Positions 21,763 through 27,784 of a DNA stretch of 34,590 nt are shown here, piece after piece. Source of the DNA: Kiritimatiellia bacterium (GTDB taxonomy: Bacteria; Verrucomicrobiota; Kiritimatiellia; CAIQIC01; Lenti-01). Numbering within the stretch: the first letter of the stretch is position 1; every line of letters begins with the position of its first letter. A model generated the notes under the pieces. That model saw nothing but the letters and a program-made list of their open reading frames with translations. It searched no databases and was not told where the DNA came from. A program made the translations under genes and the position numbers. The stretch covers positions 1-34,590 of the forward strand of contig JAFXQI010000024.1 in assembly GCA_017527155.1 (NCBI GenBank). Reading direction: 5' to 3'.

Positions 21763-23775
21763 ATGAAAGCGCTCATCCTCAATTCCGGACTCGGTTCCCG
21801 CATGGGGGTCCTCACGTCGGAGCATCCCAAGTGCATGACGGAGGTTTCGCCGAGCGAAACCATCCTGTCCCGGCAGCTGAACCAGCTGGTGGACGCGGGA
21901 ATCGGGGACGTGGTGATGACGACCGGGCTGTTCGACGGAGTGCTGGAGCGCTACTGCCAGAGCCTCGACCTGCCGCTGCGGATCCGGTTCGTCAAGAATC
22001 CGGTCTACGACAAGACGAACTACATCTACAGCATCCACTGCGCCCGGGAGCTGCTGCGGGACGACGACATCCTGCTGATGCACGGCGACCTCGTGTTCGA
22101 GAACGAGGCCCTGGACCTGCTCCTGGCCTCCCCGGGGTCGGGCATGGCCGTCTCCTCCACCCTGCCGCTTCCGGAGAAGGATTTCAAGGCGGTGGTGGCG
22201 AATGGGTTCGTGCAGAAGGTCGGCACCGGCTTCTTCGGCGAAGGGGCGATGGCCGCCCAGGCGCTCTACAAGCTGGAGAAGGCGGACTGGCTCCGCTGGC
22301 TGGACAAGATCGCGGAATACTGCGAGGCCGGCAACACCGGCGTCTACGCGGAAAACGCGCTCAACGACCTCGACGGGGCGGCCAACGTCCGCGCCGTGGA
22401 CGTCCGCGACCTGCTGTGCGCCGAAATCGACAACCCGGACGACCTGGCGGTGGTCTCGGCGCGGTTGCGCGAGGTCGAATCGCGCACGGTCTACATGACG
22501 TTCTCGACGGACATCCTCCACGGCGGGCACATCGCGATCATCCGCAAGGCCGCCCGCCTGGGCCGCCTGGTCGTCGGCGTGCTCTCCGACGAGGCGGTGA
22601 GCGCCTACAAGCGCTATCCGCTGGTTCCCGCGTCCGAGCGCCGCAAGCTCTTCGAGGGCATCGCCGGGGTGCGGAAGGTCGTGGAGCAGCGCACGCTTTC
22701 CTACCGGGAAAACCTCGAGAAATACCGCCCCGACATCGTGGTCCACGGCGACGACTGGTGCACGGGCTTCCAGAAGCCGGTCCGCGACGAGGTGGTCTCC
22801 ATCCTCGCCGGCTACGGCGGGCGCCTGGTCGAATTCCCCCACTCCGACGCACCGGAATACCGCGAAATGGAGGCGCGCGCCCGCGCCGAGCTCTCCCTGC
22901 CCGACCTCCGCCGCGCCCGCCTGCGCCGCACGCTGGAGATGAAGGGCTTCGCGACCGCCATGGAAGCCCACAGCGGCATCACGGGGCTCATCGTCGAGAA
23001 GACCAAGGTCTACCAGGACGGCGGAACCCGCCAGTTCGACGCCATGTGGGTCTCTTCCCTCTGCGACTCCACGGCCAAGGGCAAGCCCGACATCGAGCTC
23101 GTCGACATGACCTCCCGCTTCCGCACCATCGACGACATCATGGAAGTGACGACCAAGCCGATCATCTTCGATGGCGACACGGGCGGGCTGACCGAACACT
23201 TCGTCTACACGGTCCGCTCCCTCGAACGCATGGGCGTCTCCATGGTGATCATCGAGGACAAGACCGGGCTCAAGAAGAACTCCCTCTTCGGCACGGAAGT
23301 CGCGCAGACGCAGGACTCCATAGAGAACTTCTCCGCCAAGATCCGCGCGGGGAAGAAGGCGCAGAAGACGAAGGACTTCATGATCTGCGCCCGCATCGAG
23401 TCGCTCATCCTGGAACGCGGGATGGAGGACGCGCTGGAGCGGGCCTTCGCGTTCGTGGCGGCGGGGGCGGACGCCATCATGATCCACTCGCGGAAGAAGG
23501 ACCCGTCGGAAATCTTCGAGTTCATCGAAAAGTTCCGCGCGAAGGACGCCTCGACGCCGATCGTGCTGGTGCCGACGTCGTTCAATGCGGTGACGGAAGA
23601 GGAGTTCAAGGAACGCGGGGCGAACATCGTGATCTACGCGAACCAGCTCACCCGCACGGGCTTCCCGGCGATGCAGAACGCGGCGCGCACGATCCTGGAA
23701 CACCACCGGGCGAAGGAGTGCGACGCGATGTGCATGTCCATCAAGGACATCATCACGCTGATTCCGGAGGAATAG
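21763..23775 (+). CDS. pepM: Three-domain protein: nucleotidyltransferase, HxGH cytidylyltransferase and PEP mutase
   Basis: This 670-residue protein starts phosphonate synthesis. Residues 1-230 are a GT-A-type nucleotidyltransferase (LNSGLGSRM at 6-14, Lys-23 in HPK, HGD at 107-109), similar in kind to LicC/PntC cytidylyltransferases. Residues about 240-370 are a second transferase of the cytidylyltransferase fold with HGGH (253-256) and SERRKLFEG (291-299). Residues about 390-665 are PEP mutase, which isomerises phosphoenolpyruvate to phosphonopyruvate: FDGDTGG (469-475) for metal binding and the diagnostic EDKTGLKKNS (498-507). Fom1 of fosfomycin synthesis couples an HxGH cytidylyltransferase to PEP mutase and activates hydroxyethylphosphonate with CMP; the extra N-terminal transferase here is notable. 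The ATG at 21763 is preferred because GGAG lies 9 nt upstream; another in-frame ATG is at 21748. Confidence 0.92.
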   Translation: MKALILNSGLGSRMGVLTSEHPKCMTEVSPSETILSRQLNQLVDAGIGDVVMTTGLFDGVLERYCQSLDLPLRIRFVKNPVYDKTNYIYSIHCARELLRDDDILLMHGDLVFENEALDLLLASPGSGMAVSSTLPLPEKDFKAVVANGFVQKVGTGFFGEGAMAAQALYKLEKADWLRWLDKIAEYCEAGNTGVYAENALNDLDGAANVRAVDVRDLLCAEIDNPDDLAVVSARLREVESRTVYMTFSTDILHGGHIAIIRKAARLGRLVVGVLSDEAVSAYKRYPLVPASERRKLFEGIAGVRKVVEQRTLSYRENLEKYRPDIVVHGDDWCTGFQKPVRDEVVSILAGYGGRLVEFPHSDAPEYREMEARARAELSLPDLRRARLRRTLEMKGFATAMEAHSGITGLIVEKTKVYQDGGTRQFDAMWVSSLCDSTAKGKPDIELVDMTSRFRTIDDIMEVTTKPIIFDGDTGGLTEHFVYTVRSLERMGVSMVIIEDKTGLKKNSLFGTEVAQTQDSIENFSAKIRAGKKAQKTKDFMICARIESLILERGMEDALERAFAFVAAGADAIMIHSRKKDPSEIFEFIEKFRAKDASTPIVLVPTSFNAVTEEEFKERGANIVIYANQLTRTGFPAMQNAARTILEHHRAKECDAMCMSIKDIITLIPEE

Positions 23776-23778
23776 GCG

Positions 23779-24900
23779 GTGGAGCAGGCGGTTCTCCTCC
23801 CCGACGGCGGCTACGCGCCCCTCGACGCGTGGCTGTCGGATCACGGCGTCTCCGGCCTGTTCGTGGTGTGCGACCCGTCGCTGGAGTTCCTCTCCCGCTT
23901 CAAGGCCAAGCTCGCGGAAATCGGGGAGCGGATGCCGGTGGTGCGGTTCTCGGACTTCCGGCCCAATCCGCTCTACGAATCGGTCGCGGAGGGGGTCGCC
24001 CGGTTCCGCGCGTCGGGCTGCAACGCGATCCTCGCGGTGGGCGGCGGGTCGGCGATGGATGTCGCCAAGTGCATCAAGCTCTACGCCAACATGGACCCGG
24101 CGCGCAACTACCTCCGCCAGGAAATCGTGCCCAACGCCATCCCGTTCCTGGCCATGCCGACGACCGCCGGCACCGGCTCGGAGGCGACGCGCTACGCGGT
24201 CATCTACTTCGAAGGCAAAAAACAGTCCGTCACGCACGGTTCGTGCATCCCCTCCGCCGTGCTGTTCGATCCGTCCGCGCTCGACACGCTCCCGCCGTAC
24301 CAGCGGAAGGCGACCGCGATGGATGCCCTGTGCCACGCCATCGAGTCGTACTGGTCGGTCAACTCCACGGACGAAAGCCGCGGTTGCAGCGCGGACGCCA
24401 TCCGCCGCACGCTCGCGAACCTGCCCGGCTACCTCGCCAACACGCCCGACGGCAACGCCGGGATGCTCCGCGCCGCCCACGTCGCCGGGAAGGCCATCAA
24501 CGTCACCCAGACCACCGCCGGCCACGCCATGTGCTACAAGCTCACGTCCCTGTTCGGCATCGCCCACGGACACGCCGCCGTCCTCTGCGACCGCGTCCTG
24601 TTCCCGTGGATGCTCGACCACGCCGACCGCTGCTGCGATCCGCGCGGGGAGGCCGCGTTGCAGGACGCCTTCCGCGGCATCGCCGCCGCCATGGACTGCA
24701 CCACGCCCGAGGACGCCGCAGCGAAGCTCGACGCCATCTTCCTCTCCCTCGAACTGCCCGTCCCCGCCGCCACCGAAGAACAGTTCGCCGAGCTGCGCAC
24801 CTCCGTCAATCCCGACCGCCTCAAGAACCATCCCGTCGCGCTCGACGCGGCCAGCATCGACGCGCTCTACCGCACGATTCTCCGGCAACCCGGAGGCTGA
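23779..24900 (+). CDS. Iron-type alcohol dehydrogenase, probably phosphonoacetaldehyde reductase
   Basis: A 373-residue group III (iron-containing) alcohol dehydrogenase. It shows NAD(P)-binding GGGSAMDVAK (88-97), PTTAGTGSE (127-135) and the metal ligands Asp-182, His-186, His-249 and His-263 in DALCH, TAGHA and IAHGH. In phosphonate clusters this family (PhpC-type) reduces phosphonoacetaldehyde to 2-hydroxyethylphosphonate. The GTG start lies 3 bp after the PEP mutase stop with GGAGG inside that gene's last codons, so the two are translationally linked. Together with the decarboxylase encoded further on, it completes a route to hydroxyethylphosphonate. Substrate assignment is from context. 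Confidence 0.88.
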   Translation: MEQAVLLPDGGYAPLDAWLSDHGVSGLFVVCDPSLEFLSRFKAKLAEIGERMPVVRFSDFRPNPLYESVAEGVARFRASGCNAILAVGGGSAMDVAKCIKLYANMDPARNYLRQEIVPNAIPFLAMPTTAGTGSEATRYAVIYFEGKKQSVTHGSCIPSAVLFDPSALDTLPPYQRKATAMDALCHAIESYWSVNSTDESRGCSADAIRRTLANLPGYLANTPDGNAGMLRAAHVAGKAINVTQTTAGHAMCYKLTSLFGIAHGHAAVLCDRVLFPWMLDHADRCCDPRGEAALQDAFRGIAAAMDCTTPEDAAAKLDAIFLSLELPVPAATEEQFAELRTSVNPDRLKNHPVALDAASIDALYRTILRQPGG

Positions 24901-24904
24901 CGCC

Positions 24905-24940
24905 TTGACACCGCCCCCGTCCTGTGCAAGATTCTTGCAC
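24905..24940 (+). promoter_or_regulatory. Promoter/operator of the toxin-antitoxin pair
   Basis: TTGACA (24905-24910) is followed after 16 nt by CAAGAT (24927-24932), a weak -10. The perfect palindrome GTGCAAG-ATT-CTTGCAC (24924-24940) overlaps that -10, the usual place for autoregulation by an antitoxin dimer. GGAG at 24941 serves the ATG at 24955. Confidence 0.55.
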
Positions 24941-24954
24941 GGAGTCCGGTCAAG

Positions 24955-25233
24955 ATGAAAACGCTCAACATCGCCGAAGCGCGCAACACGCTCAGCACCC
25001 TTGTCGAAGACCTCCGCATCGGCGGGGAGGGAGTCGTGATTTCCCGCTACGGCCATCCCGTCGCCATGCTCGTCCGCTACGAGTCGCCCGCCGGTGGCAC
25101 CGCCGATGCCAAGGACTGGCGCGACGAACTCGGCCTCCGGCAACCCGGCTTCAGCCTCCCGTCCGGCTTCGACGAGCCGCAGGACGCCCTTTTCGAGGTC
25201 TTTTCCGACGCTCCCGGCGGGGATGCCCCGTGA
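24955..25233 (+). CDS. Phd/YefM-type antitoxin
   Basis: A 92-residue antitoxin. The N-terminal half (MKTLNIAEARNTLSTLVEDL, then GEGVVISRYGHPVAMLV) is the typical Phd/YefM DNA-binding and dimerisation domain; the acidic, less ordered C-terminal half (about 50-92) should wrap and inhibit the toxin. The stop overlaps the GTG start of the toxin gene as GTGA. The pair sits inside the phosphonate cluster with its own promoter and palindromic operator. Confidence 0.88.
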   Translation: MKTLNIAEARNTLSTLVEDLRIGGEGVVISRYGHPVAMLVRYESPAGGTADAKDWRDELGLRQPGFSLPSGFDEPQDALFEVFSDAPGGDAP

Positions 25234-25628
25234 TCCTCCTCGACACCAACGCCTGGCTCTGGTGGACCATCCGCCCCGAGGGCATGCCCGCACGCGCGCG
25301 GTCCCTCGCCGACGCCGCGGCGGGCGACGGCGCATTGGCGGTGTCGGTCGTTTCCGTTTGGGAGATTGCCGTCAAGACCGCCCTGCGCAAACTGCAGCTG
25401 GGCATGGCCGCCCGCGAATGGGTGGCCCGTGCCTCCCGGGCCCCCGGCCTCCGCATCCTCCCGGTCGACTCCGACATCGCCCTGGCCAGCACCGAGCTCC
25501 CGCCCCCCTTCCACCGGGACCCCGCCGACCGGCTCATCGTCGCCCTCGCCCGGCGACTCCGCGCCCCCCTTCTCACTTCCGACCGGAAGATCCTCGAGTA
25601 TCCCCACGTGGAGTCCCGCTGGGAATGA
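25230..25628 (+). CDS. PIN-domain toxin (VapC family)
   Basis: A 132-residue PIN-domain ribonuclease. The acidic catalytic residues are in place: Asp-5 (ILLDTN), Glu-45 (SVWEIAVK), Asp-97/Asp-100 (HRDPADR) and Asp-118 (TSDRKI). VapC toxins cleave specific RNAs, often tRNA, when freed from the antitoxin. The start is GTG 25230, overlapping the antitoxin stop. The toxin ends 28 bp before the decarboxylase gene, so transcription from the toxin-antitoxin promoter can continue into that gene. Confidence 0.9.
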   Translation: MILLDTNAWLWWTIRPEGMPARARSLADAAAGDGALAVSVVSVWEIAVKTALRKLQLGMAAREWVARASRAPGLRILPVDSDIALASTELPPPFHRDPADRLIVALARRLRAPLLTSDRKILEYPHVESRWE

Positions 25629-25656
25629 CCAAACCCTCCATCCGAAAGGAGCCCCC

Positions 25657-26778
25657 ATGAAAGTCGAACGTTTCATCGAAATCCTCGGTGCCGATTTCTT
25701 CGCCGGCGTCCCCGATTCCCAGCTCAAGGCCCTCTGCAACTGGCTGATGGCCACGTACGGCATCGACCCGCACCACCACGTCATCGCCGCCAACGAAGGC
25801 AACTGCGCCGCGCTGGCCGCGGGCTACCACCTGGCCACCGGCAAGGTCCCCGTCGTCTACATGCAGAACTCCGGCGAAGGCAACATCATCAATCCCGCCG
25901 CCTCGCTGCTGAACGACAAGGTCTACGCCATCCCCGTCATCTTCGTCGTCGGCTGGCGCGGCGAGCCCGGCATCCACGACGAACCCCAGCACGTCTACCA
26001 GGGCGAAGTCACCGTCAAGCTCCTCGACGACATGGACATCCGCTCCTTCGCCGTATCCAAGGACACCACCGGGGACGAGCTCGCCGCCGCCATGGACGCC
26101 TTCCGTCCGCTGCTGGCCGCCGGCAAGGACGTCGCTTTCGTCATCCGCAAGGGCGCGCTCTCGTTCGACGGCAAGGTGGACTACTCCAACGCCAACGCCA
26201 TGGTGCGCGAGGAAATCGTCCGCCACATCGCCGCCGCCGCCGGGGACGATCCCATCGTCTCCACCACCGGCAAGGCCTCCCGCGAACTCTTCGAAATCCG
26301 CACCGCCAACGGGCAGGACCATTCCCGCGACTTCCTGACGGTCGGCTCCATGGGCCACGCCTCCTCCATCGCGCTGGGGGTCGCCCTGAACAAGCCCGGC
26401 CGGCGCGTCTGGTGCATCGACGGCGATGGCGCCGCCCTCATGCACATGGGCGCCATGGCCGTCATCGGGGCCAACAAGCCCGCGAACCTCGTCCATGTCG
26501 TCATCAACAACGGCGCCCACGAGACGGTCGGCGGCATGCCCACCGTCGCCTCGCAGATCGATCTCGTGGCCATCGCCAGGGCCTGCGGCTATCCCCATGC
26601 CGTCTCCGTGGACACCTTCGACGCCCTCGACGCCGCCCTGGCCGACGCGAAATCCCGCGGCACCCTCACCCTCATCGAAGCCAGGAGCTCCATCGGCGCC
26701 CGCGACGACCTCGGCCGTCCCACCACCACCGCGCTGGACAACAAGCGCGCGTTCATGGAGTATTTGAAGACCCTGTGA
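25657..26778 (+). CDS. aepY: Phosphonopyruvate decarboxylase
   Basis: A 373-residue thiamine-diphosphate enzyme that decarboxylates phosphonopyruvate to phosphonoacetaldehyde, the irreversible step that pulls the unfavourable PEP mutase reaction. It shows the N-terminal VPDSQLK start, the activating Glu-47 (ANEGN), the QNSGEGNIINP loop (70-80) and the thiamine-diphosphate/magnesium motif from GDG (256-258) to NN (284-285). AAAGGAG 5-6 nt before the ATG supports the start. The length matches the family. It belongs functionally with the mutase and dehydrogenase although the toxin-antitoxin pair lies between. Confidence 0.94.
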   Translation: MKVERFIEILGADFFAGVPDSQLKALCNWLMATYGIDPHHHVIAANEGNCAALAAGYHLATGKVPVVYMQNSGEGNIINPAASLLNDKVYAIPVIFVVGWRGEPGIHDEPQHVYQGEVTVKLLDDMDIRSFAVSKDTTGDELAAAMDAFRPLLAAGKDVAFVIRKGALSFDGKVDYSNANAMVREEIVRHIAAAAGDDPIVSTTGKASRELFEIRTANGQDHSRDFLTVGSMGHASSIALGVALNKPGRRVWCIDGDGAALMHMGAMAVIGANKPANLVHVVINNGAHETVGGMPTVASQIDLVAIARACGYPHAVSVDTFDALDAALADAKSRGTLTLIEARSSIGARDDLGRPTTTALDNKRAFMEYLKTL

Positions 26779-26847
26779 CGTTCGCGGACTCTCCCCCCGT
26801 ACGCCACAATTCCCGATTTCCCCTTCGCGGACCTTTCCGGCAGAGCC

Positions 26848-26869
26848 GGACGGAAGGCCGGTTCCGTCC
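26848..26869 (+). terminator. Possible terminator of the phosphonate operon
   Basis: GGACGGAA and TTCCGTCC form a perfect 8-bp stem with loop GGCCGG, 69 bp after the decarboxylase stop. The downstream bases (TCGTTGG) give only a poor T-tract, so termination is uncertain. Confidence 0.35.
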
Positions 26870-26920
26870 TCGTTGGAATTGTCACGCGAAAAACTTGTGT
26901 TTTCGTTCGTGCAAAGCCGT

Positions 26921-26957
26921 GTTGGTAGGGCGGCGAGTCCTCTCGCCGCCGGGACCT
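26921..26957. repeat. Hairpin related to inverted repeat B
   Basis: GTTGGTAGGG leads into GGCGGCGAG-TCCT-CTCGCCGCC, a perfect 9-bp stem. The GTTGGTAGGGCG border is shared with the perfect repeat B at 13422, but the stem sequence differs. Confidence 0.6.
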
Positions 26958-27050
26958 GGAACGTGCATCCGAGTGTCGGATGCAATTCGGCCAGCCCCCC
27001 AAGGAAACAGGTGGCCGCACATTTCCGACGCCGTCCTCCGGCATGACGGA

Positions 27051-27080
27051 CACCGGCGGGCAGGGACTGCCCGCCCTACC
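27051..27080. repeat. Palindromic repeat A, copy 3
   Basis: Identical to copies 1 and 2 over 30 bp (centre GGGCAGGGACTGCCC). The flanks CGTCCTCCGGCAT on the left and CACGGGAAATCGCA on the right are also recognisably shared with the composite repeats. Confidence 0.8.
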
Positions 27081-27177
27081 CTTCCCTGCGCACGGGAAAT
27101 CGCAAGGTTTTCACCTGACAAGGCCCTTGTGCCAGTGCCATGAGCGCACGTTGCCGCGCCACGCGTCACGTCAACGG

Positions 27178-27199
27178 TTCGCGCTTCTGCGCGTCCGCG
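27178..27199 (-). repeat. Half copy of hairpin repeat C
   Basis: TTCGCGCTTCTGCGCGTCCG matches one hairpin of repeat C with a one-arm change, lacking the second hairpin. Confidence 0.6.
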
Positions 27200-27325
27200 A
27201 TGGGACAACACAATGGGCGGCGGCCACGCTGCTTCTGGACCCGCTTCCGCCCGCCGGATTCGCGAACCATGCGGATGCCCAGCCCACAACCGCAAATCCC
27301 CCCCCCGCACGCTCCTGCCGCGCCG

Positions 27326-27784
27326 TCAGGGCCAGATGACGGTGACGGCCGGGGAGTCGGAGGTGTCGTGGAAGGCGGCTTCGAGGCGGGCGACGAGGGG
27401 GGCCCAGTCGTCGCCGTCGGCCAGGAGTTCGCCGTCGGGGGCGTAGGAGGCCCAGGAGGCGGTTTCGCCGTCGTGGGCGACGGCCAGGCGCGCTTCGCCC
27501 TCGACGGCCAGGAGGCCTTCCTCGGCGGCGGTCAGCAGCAGCAGCGCCATGCGGAGGGCGGCGGCGGCTTCGGCGGCGTCGGCGGCTTGGGTGTCTTCGT
27601 CGGAAAGGACGCGTTCGATCGGCAGGTCGAGGTCGATGGACAGCGCGGGCTCCTCCCACTCGAAGCGCAGCCGCCGGCTCTGGAGGCCGTGGCCCGCCGC
27701 GTAGGGGACGGGGTCGCCGCCCTCTTCGAAGGAGGCGAGGGCCTGGCGGAGGAGGGCGATGGTTTCGGCGCGGTCTTCGCTCAT
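27326..27784 (-). CDS. Small acidic protein resembling a class I type III secretion chaperone
   Basis: A 152-residue, strongly acidic protein with no signal peptide or membrane helix. It has the alternating pattern of CesT/Tir-type chaperones: an N-terminal helix (TIALLRQALASFEEG, 8-22), beta strands with acidic residues (RLRFEWEEPALSIDLDLP), a central hydrophobic helix (AALRMALLLLTAAEEGLL) followed by strands (ARLAVAHDGETASW) and a C-terminal helix. Size, charge and order fit class I chaperones that bind the N-terminus of one effector. It overlaps the large kinase-like gene by ATGA (27781-27784), so the two are made together. The family call is from pattern only; a generic small acidic protein is the alternative. 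Confidence 0.7.
   Translation of the reverse strand: MSEDRAETIALLRQALASFEEGGDPVPYAAGHGLQSRRLRFEWEEPALSIDLDLPIERVLSDEDTQAADAAEAAAALRMALLLLTAAEEGLLAVEGEARLAVAHDGETASWASYAPDGELLADGDDWAPLVARLEAAFHDTSDSPAVTVIWP

Larger units (their letters stand above)
26779..27325. other. 547-bp gene-free region between convergent operons
   Basis: From left to right it contains a hairpin that may end the phosphonate operon (26848-26869), a hairpin related to repeat B (26921-26957), repeat A copy 3 (27051-27080), a half copy of repeat C (27178-27199) and a stretch around 27208-27245 that resembles the ACAATGG...CTTCTGG part of the 490-bp composite. No gene is supported. Confidence 0.7.

Noticed and set aside
19093-25335. 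Minus-strand open frame of more than 2000 codons opposite rpoD and the phosphonate genes
   Set aside because: It is a mirror frame of strongly GC3-biased plus-strand genes, is full of Arg/Val/Asp/Gly-rich sequence without recognisable domains, and crosses several real gene borders.
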